A stretch of 64,000 bases of DNA from Tetrastigma voinierianum (lineage: Eukaryota; Streptophyta; Magnoliopsida; Vitales; Vitaceae). Below the pieces are notes generated by a model that saw only the letters and a list, made by a program, of their open reading frames with translations, ran no database searches and was not told the DNA's origin. The DNA lies in the NCBI GenBank assembly GCA_016808115.1, contig JAEQBH010000991.1, positions 248,001 to 312,000 on the forward strand, given 5' to 3'. Shown here in pieces: positions 10,432 to 22,310 of the stretch (the stretch's first letter is position 1; each line of letters starts with the position of its first letter). A program made the translations under genes and the position numbers.

Positions 10432-13038
10432 TGTAACACCTAGTATATTAATATATGTTTTGTAATATTCAGGTAAGGATTTTTGGGGAGCAAATGCAAC
10501 TTATGCTCATGATATTTTAAATTGTGATTAAGATTAGCCATCTTAATGGTTGGTTTAATTGAAGTTAGCAAAGTGTGTTAGATTGCATTTTTTTATGGCA
10601 TGTGGAGTCGATATGCAATTAGGTAAGTTTGGAAGTGGTTTTTGTTAGGGTTTGAAATTAAGTATGTCTTGAAGGACCACTTTGAAAAACTTGTTAGTGG
10701 AGAGGACTAAGTCGTAATATCCTTGTGTTATGTGTCGTGAGGGCATGACACCTCATATATGCAAGATAGGAGCTCTTGACACATAGCAAGTGCATGAGAA
10801 GAGCTTACCATGTGCAAGCAAACCAATTCCTCTTGGTTTGGATGCTAGATAACTTTGCTTGCTAGGAAGTGGAAAATTCTGTAATTTTAGGTAGTGAGAG
10901 AGAGTTCTAGAGAGAAGCTAGAGAGAAGGAGGAGAAAAGGCTTGAAGGAAAGCTTGGTTTTTGGTGGAAAAGTTCACTAAGGTATGTAAACATGATCTTT
11001 GAGGCCTTAGTTGTATTTCAATTGGACTTTGGTTATATTCTAGGGTTTTGTTGGGATTTCATCCTAACCCTAGATTTGATGAAAGGTGAGTTTGGTGGAA
11101 CCCTAAATTGTAAAGACCGGTTTTGTGAAGATGGCATGTATGTGTGTGTGTGCCCAGGGAGAGTCTTGTCGGCTTTCCCTTGACCCCATGGAGTGTTTGG
11201 CCATAAGTTGGCCTAAGAACTCCAGGCTGGATGATTCTGTGGATTGGAGAAGAAGCCCAAAGACCTAGCCCCCTTAGATGTCAAGGAGCAACCCGAGAAC
11301 TAAACCCTACCATAAGGCCTTGAATTTGAGGTTGGTCAGTGCATCCTGATGCAGGCAGTTCCTATTTTTGAGTCATAAGTTGAGTTATATTGATCCAAAT
11401 GGAGTGATTCAAAATCCTTCTCATAGTAGCCACATAGGGGGAGTAACTTCATGAAGAAAGTATGGCCAAATTATAGCTCATTTGAACCCATAATTTAGTC
11501 AAAGTAAGGGTGAAGAGAGGGCGCAGTTACGTCCTTAGGAAATAGTCCTCGGGAGGGTCGGAGTGTAAAAACCTAACTCTTGATTTGGGGTCCGAATGAC
11601 CCTAATTTAAGGAAGCTGTGGAAGCTAAGAGATAGGGGAACTTTTGGTCAGAAGACCACAGTGAACAAAAAACATGTATGGCTGGTAAAAAAATTATAGT
11701 TGAGAAAAAAAAAAATGGGGGTCTTGAGATAGGTTGAAAAAGGGTACAAGTGTTGTGTGTGCTGTTTGTGTTACCCTAATAAGGGGTGTTAAATGTTGAT
11801 CTTAGTAAGTGTAAAGAGTGCACTTGGAGATTAAGGTTTATGTTAGAGAATATAAGAATACGTGATTCGGTGGTGAAATGATAATGGAACCAATTGGGTA
11901 ATTTTATGTAACAGAATTGTTTGAGGCTAAGAAATCTTGTGACTTGTTAATTGGATCCTTTAGATGCTTAGTTGTTTGACTTCCTTGGGAGACTTGTGGA
12001 TTTTTTGAATCGAGGAAGGTAGGGGATCTTATAACCTTCTCACAGCATCTTGTGGTTTGATGTTGTGGGAATTCGGTGCATTCCGTTACTTTGGTTGTGT
12101 GATTTTCTAGTGATATATAAATGTATATTTTTATATAGAAATCTTTGAGGTGCGTACATGATGTTTTTAAACCACTCCATGTGGTTGAATCCTTTGTGAA
12201 ATTGTTTTAAGCATGACATGGGTATGAGGCGCGAGCGTGTGAGAGTGCAGATTGATGTATTGGACGGGACGATGACTAGTCCCTGGGTTGTAGTCCCAGA
12301 AAGGTCACATTTATACGGGATGTGGGCATATCCCTGGGTGGTAAGTCTCAGCAATTTGTCGTTGTTCTGGGATGATCGGCTAGTCCCTTGGTGAAAGCCC
12401 AAAAGAGTCACTGATGAGGGGTTGAGATGTTGTAGTATTGCATTCATGTGTTTCCATCATCGACCTATTGACATCAAATGCTCATGTTTTTGAGATATTT
12501 TGAATTATGTATATGAATTGAAATGTTTATATGAGTATGGCTTGTTATGGGATTCCACTACTGAGTTGTCGAGACTCACCCCCATTATTTCCCTCCACCT
12601 TAGATCACGGGTATGGGGCAGTTACGTGACATGAAAGTTGGACCTGCAGGGTTTTTGAGGATGGGAAGTTTGTATGCCAACCTTAGCTTGTTGGTGGTTG
12701 AGCATACATTTTGATGAATATTTAGTGTTATGTGGATATTCACACTGTATATTTGGACAGTTGGTATCTTTTGTGGATCATTGTATATTTGGCTTGTGTA
12801 GCCACTAGTTTTGGAACTTTGTGTAAATGTTATTTTGATCAAGTGTAAGTGTATAGTTTTGGTACATTGAGGAATTAACTCTGTACCGATATGTGTGTAT
12901 GTTTGGAGACCTGGAGTAGTGTTTTATTTACGTTTCCAAATGGTTACTCCAAGTGGAGTTTAGACTCAAGTTCTGAAAAAAAAAATCGGGTGGTAAAATA
13001 GTAACATAAATCACACCGGTGGAATTCGGGGTGTGACA
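10432..13038 (+). repeat. 3' LTR of Tekay-like element
   Basis: It begins TGTAACACC, ends GGGGTGTGACA and pairs with 2996-5571. Substitutions and many small indels separate the two LTRs, and the TATA run of the 5' copy is lost here. The sequence after 13038 is the second target duplication, then Athila-like element A resumes. Confidence 0.88.
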
Positions 13039-13043
13039 AGTTA
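13039..13043. repeat. Right target-site duplication of Tekay-like element
   Basis: AGTTA directly follows the 3' LTR and matches ATTTA at 2991-2995 in four of five bases. Confidence 0.6.
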
Positions 13044-13211
13044 GTTCACAAAATTATTGTAACATAAGCAATTCAGCCACTCAACAATTCAATCCATCTA
13101 AACATTTGATACCAAAGTGCCTATTCTCAAGATATAACCAGAATGCACAAACTTCCTCCAAAACATACTGCAAAGATTTAACAAAGATATTTCATTTAAC
13201 TCATGTGATCA

Positions 13212-15086
13212 TTACAACATATATACAAGCAAAACAATCACACAGTCTTGGGGAGATTTGACTAGAGGTTTAACAAACTTTGAAACGGGCTTTGGAATTT
13301 TTGCAGGAGGTGTTTCTTCAGGTTTATTCGGATGAGTAAAAGGTATATCAGGTTTTTCAACACCTAAGGGAACTAAGTTATAAGGAACATAATTAGAAAT
13401 TTGGATATTTGGTAGTGACACTTTCTTTTTCCTAGATACTGTATTCAATGCCTAATCCAAAATCTCTACATTACTCTTTACTAATTCGCACTGCCTTTTG
13501 CCAATGGATTCCAATGTTGTCCTATTGTTGATCTGCTCATAAGTCATCATTCTATAGCTTTGTTTGCAATGCTTAAGACTTCACAACCACAATTTATCTC
13601 TGTTGTGCAAAGCTGCCATCATTTCCTGGTCTCTTCTCTCTAACATTTTGCATAGAGATATTCTGCATTCTTTGTTGTTTCATCCCAGAAGGTCATATCT
13701 CTATTTTTCAATTCTTCTCTCATCTTTGCATCCCTCTTCTCCATTTCTCTCTTCCATTTCAGCTCCATTTGCTTGACTGCATTTTCAGCCTCTTTCTTCC
13801 ATTCCATGTCTCTTTTCCTAAGAGTCTCTTCCATGTATTGATCTCTTCTTCTTAACTCATCACCATGTATTCATCTCTCCACTACAATTGCAATTTCAAC
13901 TGTTTATCTCTTTCTTACATCTCTTGCCTCATTTCTCTTAACATTTCCATGATTTCCTTGCCATTTCATTACTGTCCAAAATCTTCAGTAAGTTCTTGGT
14001 TGTAATCTCTATCATCTGGATATAGATTCTAGATTAGACTCATGCTTCTTGGTCTTTCTTCTCTTTCCTTTATTGAGCTTACTACCATGGCTTGCTCATT
14101 TTCCTTGCTTTCTCTGTTCTCTTCTTCCTTTTCATTTGCTTTTCCTTTGTCTTTGCTCAAAGGTGGTCTAGTGAGGCCAATAAGAGTTAATGGAGAGGTT
14201 TTAGTACATCTTTCTTCCTCTTCCCAAATTCCTTCTATCCCTCCTAGTATACAGAGTCTGGTGATGGTTGTTGAGTGTGGCATCAGCCCTCTGTATTTAC
14301 TACTAAAGTAATCCAAAATTGATCTCTCTATAATCTTCCCTACATTTATTTTGTATCCCTTCAATATTGCATAAAGTAATATTGCCTCTTCTTATCAAAC
14401 TGTGCTCAAATGTTTTGACGGAAGCATGACTAAGGCTAGGAAATAAAACCATACCTTTGCCTCCTTTGTCAATGATCCTCTGGCAATAGACTCAAACGGT
14501 TTTTTCATTGTAGCCTTCCACTCTCCTTTCCCATTTGTTAGCAAATCAACTATGTTTCGGTACTCTGGCTCTTTTCGCAACTGTTTGAATTTAGAACCAT
14601 CCTTCAGCTCCTTCAAGTTGTAGGTTTTTTTTTTGTGGCCTCCCTATCGAAAGAGATCCACTTTCCCCTTACATAGCATCTCTTTTCCTTTTTACCCACC
14701 ATGTTCGCATAAAACTCTCTTACAACTGCAGCAAACCCAACTGGTTTATGCTCGCAAAACAAACTCCAGCCTCGCTTTTCAATTACCTCTCTAAATGGTG
14801 ATATGAGCTTTACAAACCATCTTTCCCCTATGAAATCCTTCTAAAACATAATCTCCTTCATAACCATGTGAGCATTCTCTGAGATTAGATCATCAACTTC
14901 CTCCTCTTCTTCCATCTCTTTCTCGCTCATCTTTCTCTTCTTATTTTCCTCTTGTCTCTACTTTGTCTCAGTTTCTGCTTCTGTTCTTGCTTCAGTTCCT
15001 TCATCCTGAATATCTTCCACTTCATTTCCCACATATTCTTCCATCATCTTGTTCAGGTTTGGATTCAAACTCAGTGGTTTAGACAT
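13212..15086 (-). pseudogene. Athila-like env-position ORF (putative plant transposon protein domain), broken
   Basis: Athila-type elements carry an extra ORF downstream of integrase, in the place of a retroviral env; its function is unknown. Here it starts at an ATG at 15086 with an acidic N-terminus. It then reads, in shifting frames: ISPFREVIEKRGWSLF, VVREFYANMVGKKE (about 14740-14690), KVWFYFLALVMLPSKHLSTV (ending near 14398) and YKINVGKIIERSIL (about 14355-14310). These are hallmarks of the putative plant transposon protein domain. A Lys/Glu-rich coiled coil lies at 13640-13834 and a Pro-rich tail at 13212-13448. Internal stops and frameshifts are frequent. I see no clear signal peptide or membrane segment, so an envelope role is not supported here. 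Confidence 0.72.
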
Positions 15087-15212
15087 TTTGGTTAACTAGA
15101 ATGGGATTTAAGGTTTCTGAAAAGAATGGGTAAAGGTAGAGGGATGGTTTTAGTGCTTTTTGGAGAAAGAAAGGCTTTTTCAATTTTTTTTGGACTCCAA
15201 ACGTTCCAAATT

Positions 15213-15224
15213 CTCTTTTATAGG
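15213..15224 (-). promoter_or_regulatory. Possible internal TATA box upstream of env-position ORF
   Basis: Read on the minus strand, CCTATAAAAGAG lies about 130 bp upstream of the ATG at 15086, in the short spacer between integrase and the extra ORF. A similar run is found at about 37620-37630 in element B. It may drive a separate transcript of the ORF; this is inference from position and sequence only. Confidence 0.4.
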
Positions 15225-15320
15225 CCCAATTAATGTTACTAGAATTGAAATGTCTTGAAAAATAATTTTTATGTCAAGAATAAAAAGAAAGGTTTGGATT
15301 ACAATAAACATATGTGACAA

Positions 15321-16080
15321 TTAATTTTTTATTGCTCGCATTCCTTTATACTCAAGTTCTAGAGGTAAATGACATTGCTTGCAATAGACAATTCTGTATG
15401 GGGACATTCCAATAGGGGACTTAAAAGAAATTCTATAAGCCCACAATGCATCATCCAATTTTGCTGACCAATCTTTTATGCTTGCATTGACGGTCTTCTC
15501 AAGAATATTTTTGATTTCTCTATTGGACATCTCAGCTTGCCCATTTGATTGAGGGTGATAAGCCAAACCCATAACATGTCTGACTCCATACTTGCTCATA
15601 AGTTTTACAAACAACTTGTTTACAAAATGGCTTACCTCATCATTTATAATAGTTCTGGGGGCTCCAAATCTACTCAAGATATTCCTTTGAATAAACCCTA
15701 CCATTGTATTGGCATCATTTCTGGGGCAAGCTATGGCTTACACCAATTTGGATAAATAATCCACAGCTAGGAGAATGTATAAGTTTGCAAAGGAAGGTGG
15801 GAAAGGCCCCCCATGAAATCTATCTCCCATACATAAAAAATATGTACCACCATAATTCCTTACAGAGGCATCTCATTTCTTCTGTTAATGTTGCCCATTC
15901 TCTGATATATGTCACAATGTTTAACCCATTCAGAACAGTCTCTGAATAAAGTTAGCCAATAAAAACCTGGCTGGAGAATTTTCTAGGTTGTTCTATCTCC
16001 TGCAAAGTGTCCTCCATATGGTGATGAGTGGCATTTATCCACAATTCCAGCTTGTTCTTTCTCCGTTACACATCTTCTAA
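15321..16080 (-). pseudogene. pol: Integrase remnant of Athila-like element A
   Basis: The best stretch, 15321-15704, carries core residues: QRNILSRFGAPRTIINDEVS, HVMGLAYHPQSNGQAEMSNR (which includes the DDE-type Glu) and DALWAYRISFKSPIGMSPY. Upstream, 15705-15960 gives the zinc-binding end and first catalytic Asp region in broken frames (for example GNINRRNEMPL and VWEIDFMGGL). The C-terminal tail is truncated soon after 15321. Integrase joins cDNA to host DNA. Frameshifts separate the two halves, so it is not functional. Confidence 0.85.
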
Positions 16081-16174
16081 TAATTTGACCTGCTCCTCTT
16101 CTAAAAAGTAATGGGTCATCCCATATATAAAGCCTAGCATCAGTTCTCAACTTTCTTTTCTACTAGTAGCTGAA

Positions 16175-16717
16175 TTATGGGGGAATAATTCCACAAGCCA
16201 GAAAGTTCTCAATATCAGCATACCATGGTATTTGAACTGACACTTGAGAAAGTTGCTCATCAGGGAAATTTTCTTTTATCTCATTCCCTCTTTCATCTTT
16301 AATAGGCTTCTCTAGTCTTAATAAGTGATCAACTATCACATTATCGTTGCCTTTCTTATCCTTGATTTCCAAATCAAATTCCTATGGCAATAAAACCCAG
16401 TTGATTAGTTTGAGCTTTGCATCTTTCTTTTCCATCATGTATTTAATTACTAGATGATCCGTGTGCGCTATTACATGAGACCCTAATATATATGGCTTGA
16501 AACGCTCACAAGCAAAGACCATTGCTAGCATTTCTTTTTTAGTTGTTGAATAATTCTCTTGTGCTTCATTAAAAGTCTTGCTAGCATAATATATGGCTCT
16601 GAAGGTCTTATCAGCTCTTTGTCCCAACACAGCTCCCATGGCATAATCACTAGCATCACACAAAATCTCAAATTCTTTGTTCCAGTTTGGTGTTGCCATG
16701 ATAAGAGCTCTGATCAA
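16175..16717 (-). pseudogene. pol: RNase H and connection region of Athila-like element A
   Basis: At 16382-16717 an open stretch encodes ILCDASDYAMGAVLGQRADK, then YYASKTFNEAQENYSTTKKE and HTDHLVIKYMMEKKDAK, which are the conserved RNase H Asp and Glu positions. At 16175-16372 it continues into the region linking to integrase (GNDNVIVDHLLRLEKPI), with a frame change in between. Typical of Athila-type pol. Confidence 0.84.
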
Positions 16718-16749
16718 TCTGTCCTTGATTTCTTCAAAATAACATTTAC

Positions 16750-17830
16750 ACTTCTATCAAATTCAAATTTTGTTTCTTTTTCAAGCAATCTTCACAATGG
16801 CCTTGATATTTTTGACAAGTATTTTATGAATCTTCTATAGAATCCAGCATGTCCCAAAAAAATTCTGACCCCTTTCACTATGGTAGGTGGAAAAAGAGTT
16901 TCGATGATGGAAACTTTAGCTTAGTCAACTTCTAATCTAGTTGTAGAGATTTTGTGACCCAAGACAATGCCTTCTATTACCATGAAATGACATTTTTCCC
17001 AATTAAGAGCTAAATTTGTGTCTTGGCATCTCTGAAGTACAGTTTCCAAATTATGTAAGCAATGTTCAAAACTGGATCCATAAACTGAAAAGTCATCCAT
17101 AAAGATTTCCATAGCCTCTTCTACCAAATCAAAAAATATAGAAATCATACACCTTTGAAAGGTGAGCATTACATAATCCAAATGACAACCTTTTGAAGGC
17201 AAAGGTGCCATAAGGACAAGTAAAAGTTGTATTCTCGTGATCCTTAGGGGCTATGGCAATTTGATTATAACCAGAGTATCCATCAAGAAAACAGAAATGG
17301 GGGTGTCCTACTAACATGTCCAACATTTGGTCAATGATAAGTAGAGGATAATGATCCTTTCTTGTAATAGTATTCAGTTTTCTATAATCTATACACACCC
17401 TCCACTCTGTCATAGTTCTTGTTGGAATGAATTCATTCTTCTCATTTCTTATGACAGTGAATCCACCCTTCTTTGGAACCACATGAACTGGGCTCACCCA
17501 AGGACTATCTTATATTTCATAAATGAAGCATGAATTCAGCCACTTCAATACCTCCTTTCTATCAACTTCTTTCATAACTGGATTCAGCCTTCTCTGATGT
17601 TCTATTGAAGTCTTTGCATTTTCCTCCAAGAGGATTCTATGCATACAAATGGAAGGATTGATTCCTTTTAAATCATCTATTGACCAAGCGATCAAGCCCC
17701 TTTATACTTCCCCGAGAACTTCCAAGAATATGTTCTTTTTTCAGGCTTTGTCAAGTCACCGATATAATTACTGGGTTTGATTTTTCAGCCTTCAAGGAAG
17801 GCATACTTCAAATGTTTCATACCTTTCGTA
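16750..17830 (-). pseudogene. pol: Reverse transcriptase and upstream linker of Athila-like element A
   Basis: Reading down the minus strand from 17830: a linker (LKHLKYAFLEG, then INPSICMHRILLEENAKTS and HQRRLNPVMKEVDRKEVLKW); the fingers at 17497 (SPVHVVPKKGGFTVI); the palm (TEWRVCIDYRKLNTITRKDH, FCFLDGYSGYNQIAIAPKDH); and the catalytic FMDDF at 17089-17103 followed by SVYGSSFEHCLHNLE. The FMDDFSVYG form is common in Athila-type RTs. A frameshift near 17160-17210 splits the palm. The thumb continues in other frames to about 16750. Sequence upstream of about 17835 no longer matches gag or protease, so the 5' half of this element is missing. Confidence 0.86.
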
Positions 17831-17834
17831 TCTA

Positions 17835-18739
17835 AAACTAACTTCAGGTTTACTTCGACACCTTCCCTTCATAATTACTTGATTTTTTCTACACTACCTT
17901 TCATTAAGACTGAGCATCGCTTTCTTTAAATTCAAAATTAAATTCAGAAATTCAACATCACACACTCAAGGATAACGATTACTGTGACCTAAATAGCAGC
18001 GAAACCCAAACCTCACTCCCATTGTGTCTCCCGGATCCATGGATAAAAGGATCATATAATGCTTTCACCCACCTTTTAGAAGAAAAATAAGTCCCTCAAT
18101 CCAAAATGACATCTGATGATCAAGCCATAATACCATCGGAAAACCATGCTAATCCTAAATAATAATGAAGTGAATATCGAATCAATGTAACTCTTTTTTT
18201 TTTTCTTTTTTTCTTTTTTTACGCTAAACAACCAACAAAGTAAGATGAATGCCACACTAGCACAATCTAACCAATGAACCTCAAATCCCAAACTCAAATG
18301 GTCCCCTAAAACTAAGACTCCTGAATCAAACCTTAAGGGTGGAACGAAGGGTGTGGACTAATTTCTAACTTATACCTGTGACATGAGCATGTTATCATCA
18401 CACAAGGGAAAATAAAAGTGAAAAGAAACAAGATGATAGAAGCAAAGTGAAGATGCAAAATGTAGAAGAAAAGAAACATGTAATGATGCAAGAAAGAACA
18501 AACGAAGAATGACACAATGCTCACAATGCTCACAAATCCAATTAATAAATACAAAGCGCACAGGGGCAGGCCCCCAACCCAGGTAAAAAAAGGTACACAA
18601 GGCTGAATAAAAAAAAAAGGCTATAATAAACTCGCGTGGAGGCCGAAGCAATAGCAATGTGGGATATATCACACAGTGAGCAATAGAATATGGCTACTCG
18701 GGCGATGGCCACCCATCCTCTTACCATGATCTCATGCAT
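17835..18739 (-). other. Unassigned junction region, probably 3' end of gypsy element C
   Basis: Element A coding ends near 17835 and integrase of the next minus-strand element ends near 18740. Between them is noncoding sequence with a T-rich run at 18189-18219. By position it should contain the 3' tail and LTR of element C, but I cannot fix LTR ends or find its partner LTR, so boundaries are left open. Confidence 0.35.
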
Positions 18740-19900
18740 AAACTTTTAACATCCACGCGACTAGGGCCCGTGAACTCGGGGATTTTCATCTAGGTTTGTC
18801 AATGTGCTACTAATTCGTCAAATCTCGAATAACATACGACCCACTACAAGTCAATCTAAACTTGCCTCTAAGGTCACTGATCAATCCCTTGAGGACTTTC
18901 AAGACTAGGTCGCCTTTTTTAAACTTCCTAGGCTTGACCCTTTTTCTGATTGCATGGGACATCTTCCTTTGATAGGCTTGAACATGATCTCCTGCCCTCA
19001 ATCTTCTTTCATCCAAAAGGCTAAGCTAATCATAATGAGACTAGCTCCACTGACCCTGGATATCTACGCCTGTATACTCAAAGATCCCATCTAATTCCCA
19101 ACAGTAAAGACTCGCTCCATACCATACACCAAAGAATAAGGGGTAGCTCTAGTAGAGGTACGAAAAGATGTACGATAAGCCCATAATGCGAAAGGGGAGC
19201 TTCTTTGACCAATCCTCTTGGTATTCTTATTCACGAACTCAACAGCCCCATTAGTCTACAACTTGTATGTAGACACTCTGTGATGCTGAATGCCATACTC
19301 CTGAATCAACATGTCCACCTCGCCCCTGAAATGCACCCCTCTATCAGAAATCAGCCTGTAAGGGACCCCATATAAATAGATAACGTGCGATCTGATGAAT
19401 TTAGCCACCCTTACCACTGTCAATCAAGCATAGGAAGCAGCTTCCACCCACTTGGTGAAATAGTCAATGGAAACTAAAATGTACTTATTCCCATTGGAAG
19501 ACTTGGGCAAGATCTTCCCAATAATATCAATACCCCATACTAAAAATAGCCAAGTGGATGTAAGTGCATGCAACTTTAAGGTGGCACATGTATCAAGTCT
19601 CTCAGGCATCTAACACCCGAACATCTCTATAAACCGGCAACAACTGGCCTCCATGGTCAAACCAAAAGTAGCCAATTTCATGATCTTACACGCAAGATGT
19701 GACCTCCCATAAAGGGCCACGCACTCGCAGACGAACCTCTCATCACTCCGATTTGTGAGGCACCCGCCTAGATATAATAATAACAAAGCATCTAAGCATC
19801 TCCTACACAATGCATCCCACACAAACAACAAATCTGGCAGCCAAATATCTCAATGCTCTCCTATCCTTGGCCGAGGCTGACTATGGGTAAGCGCCACATG
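18740..19900 (-). pseudogene. pol: Integrase remnant of gypsy element C
   Basis: From high to low coordinates: the zinc-binding end (about 19730-19610, KIMKLATFGLTMEASCCRFI); the core at 19609-19424 (LHALTSTWLFLVWGIDIIGK, then KYILVSIDYFTKWVEAASYA, including the first catalytic Asp); a damaged middle (19420-19030); and the C-terminal segment at 19016-18810 (HVQAYQRKMSHAIRKRVKPR, KFKKGDLVLKVLKG). Stops break the core. No chromodomain follows. Confidence 0.8.
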
Positions 19901-20249
19901 ACAGAAACTGGTAAATATCATATACTCTAGGTATCTTATCTTCGATCCCACAGCCCCAATCAAACAATCCAGAGCCGGGTGCGCACCTAGTTCAGACCAA
20001 CAATGGTCGCACAGTCACTCCCCCAAGAATCTCAATTACAAAAGCTAAGGTTGCTAACGCATCAACAAACTAATTCTATGCTCTAGGCAGATGTATATAT
20101 CTCAACTCATCAAACCTATCAACCAACAAATCCAAGTAAGCATGGTAGGGCTTCAACTTCTCATCTTGAGTCCTCTAAATACCCTGAGTCTAATGAATAA
20201 CCAAGTTAGAATCCTCGTGGATCTCCAACTGTCTAACTCCATGATCAAG

Positions 20250-21437
20250 TGCAATCTCTAAAACAACAAAGCCTCGTGACTAACTATATATTATTCACAA
20301 CCGATAATGATCGGGAATGTCAACCCGACCGATATGGGAATATGATCACCCCGAGCCGATATATCAATAGATACCAATGCCAAACCCCGATCGACGCGCA
20401 TTCATCAAAGTACAACCGCCATCCTACAATATTAGTTACTGAAACAATCTTCTCATCAGGGAAATCATCGTCAATAAGTCTGTAATCAAATACTGGCAAA
20501 GAAGCCAAATGATTTACAACAATGCTTCCCTTTACTAACTTATGGGTAACATACTGAATATCAAACTCTATCAGCAACACTAACCATCTCATGAGCCTAC
20601 CAGTCAAGATAGACCTGTCAAACAGATATCTCAAAGGATCCAATCGTGAGACCAAAAGTATGGAATACTCTGTCACATAATGTCTTAGTCCCCTAGTGGC
20701 CCAAACCAATGCCAAATAGAGGCGCTCAATCATAATGTATCTGCACTCATACTCCAATATCCTCTTACTCGGCTAATAGATGGCTCGCTCCTTCCCTGAA
20801 TTATCGAGTTGAGCTAGCATGCATCCCAAGGCCATGTCCGAAATCGACAAGTATAGAAGTAGAGGGCGCCCCGGTGTGGGAGGCACTTAAATTGGAGGAG
20901 AAATGAGATACTCCCTAACCTTCTCGAAGGCGCATTGGCAATCATCATTCCAAACTATAGGCTGATTCTTCCTCAAAATACAGAAGATAGGCTCACATAT
21001 GTTTGTCAATTTAGCAAATGGAAATGATCATATAATCGTAATATGCCTAGAAAGCTCGATATTTTTCTTCGTCCCCAAGCGCATGACAAGTATGGCCCCG
21101 ATCTTTTCTGTGATCAACCTCTATACCTCCCGCTCACCAACAATGTAAGGTCCCAAAGAATTCTTTCCCATAGTTACCCCAGCGTGCACTTCTTGGGGTT
21201 CAACCTCAACGTGAACCATCTGATCCTCTCAAAGAACCTCTGTAAGGCTACTAAGTGATCTGCCCTATCTCGAGACTTCATTATCATGTCGTCCACATAT
21301 ACCTCGACATCTCTGTTCATCATGTCGCTGAACATAAAGAGAAGTGCTCTCTCAATAAGTGGCTCCCTCGTATTCTTTAACCTAAATGGCACAACCCTAA
21401 GAAGAGGCACCCCACTTAAATGAAAGAAATCTTCCAT
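20250..21437 (-). pseudogene. pol: RT thumb and RNase H region of gypsy element C
   Basis: The RT catalytic motif YVDDM is encoded at 21299-21285, within DVEVYVDDMIMKSRDRADH, followed by FFERIRWFTLRLNPKKC. The connection/RNase H-like region runs at 20757-20320 (IMIERLYLALVWATRGLRHY, LVSRLDPLRYLFDR, RLMRWLVLLIEFDIQYV), with the start of the next domain at WRLYFDECAS. Frames shift at about 21170 and again near 20760. The catalytic Asp pair is intact, but the enzyme is not. Confidence 0.82.
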
Positions 21438-21585
21438 ATCCTCTGGGAGCCATTAGAATATGATTATACCTGAAATCCATCCATGAAGGACAACATCGAA
21501 TGTCCTGCAGTGTTGTCAACCAACATATCAATGTGTGGGAGGGGAAAATCATCCTTAGGACTGGCTTTGTTCAAATCACAAAAGT

Positions 21586-22310
21586 CTACACAAACTCTAA
21601 CCTTGCCATCATTTTAGGAACAGGGACAACATTAGCCAGCCACTCAGGGTACTCAACAACTGACAGGAAGCCAACACTAAGTTGCTTTTGAATATCTTCC
21701 TTAACCTGCAAACTCCATCGAGGGTGTAGTCTTCTCAATTTCAGCTGAACTAGCCTTGCATGTGGTAGAATGGGTAGGTGATGTTGCACCATAGAAGAGT
21801 CAAGGCCCGACATGTCCTCATATGACCATGTAGATACATCCAAGTATGACCTGAGTAGGTCAATCAATCTACTCCTCTTATTAGAAGCTAGGGAATAGCC
21901 AATCCTAATCTCCTTGGGTTGATTTGGTGTCCCAAAATCTATCAACTCTATGCTACTAATAATGGGTGTTTTTTTCTCGCTCCTCTCAGATTTTAATCAC
22001 ACTCTAACCCGCTGTCTGGACATTTGTGTCTCCCCATATTATCAACATCATATATGTGTCAGGGTGCCGCGGTAATCGGGAAGGAAAATGCTTTGACATT
22101 GGCAAATACTCGAAAATACTCATGTCATTATTACCATCAAAAATATCATCAAAGCAGGTGACAAACCCGGATATAGAGTCAAAAGAAAGAGGTGGGTCCA
22201 CAAAGTCGGACGCTCCCTCAACAGAAATAGTATTATGAATAATATCAATAGCAACAAGTCCATCATCATCATCTATCTCTAGAATAGAAATCCCAAACAT
22301 ATTAAAAATG
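21586..22310 (-). pseudogene. pol: RT fingers and protease-RT linker of gypsy element C
   Basis: At 21945-21586 the linker to RT is clear: FGTPNQPKEIRIGYSLA, RLIDLLRSYLDVSTWSYEDM, then the fingers with EYPEWLANVVPVPK. At 22300-22004 an acidic Ser/Asp-rich spacer (VEGASDFVDPPLSFDSISGF) precedes it, as in many gypsy elements of this type. The two lie in different frames. Confidence 0.75.

Larger units (their letters stand above)
2996..13038 (+). mobile_element. Tekay/Del-like chromovirus LTR retrotransposon (degenerate, full-length structure)
   Basis: This is a complete Ty3/gypsy architecture about 10 kb long. It has a 2.58-kb 5' LTR, a primer binding site for initiator Met-tRNA, gag with one CCHC knuckle, protease, RT, RNase H, integrase, a C-terminal chromodomain, a polypurine tract and a 2.61-kb 3' LTR. 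Domain order and the chromodomain place it among the plant chromoviruses. Long LTRs beginning TGTAACACC and ending GTGTGACA favour the Tekay/Del branch. Every coding domain carries stops or frameshifts, and the two LTRs differ by many substitutions and indels, so it is old and cannot move on its own. It sits inside the Athila-like element A in the opposite orientation. Confidence 0.88.

Noticed and set aside
13212..15086. True viral envelope gene
   Set aside because: Position is env-like, but the readable domain is the putative plant transposon protein type and no signal or fusion features are visible.
18076..18739. Several overlapping minus-strand stretches rich in Phe, Leu and Ser that look like membrane proteins
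   Set aside because: They come from T-rich, purine-poor noncoding sequence in several frames at once; there is no conserved motif.
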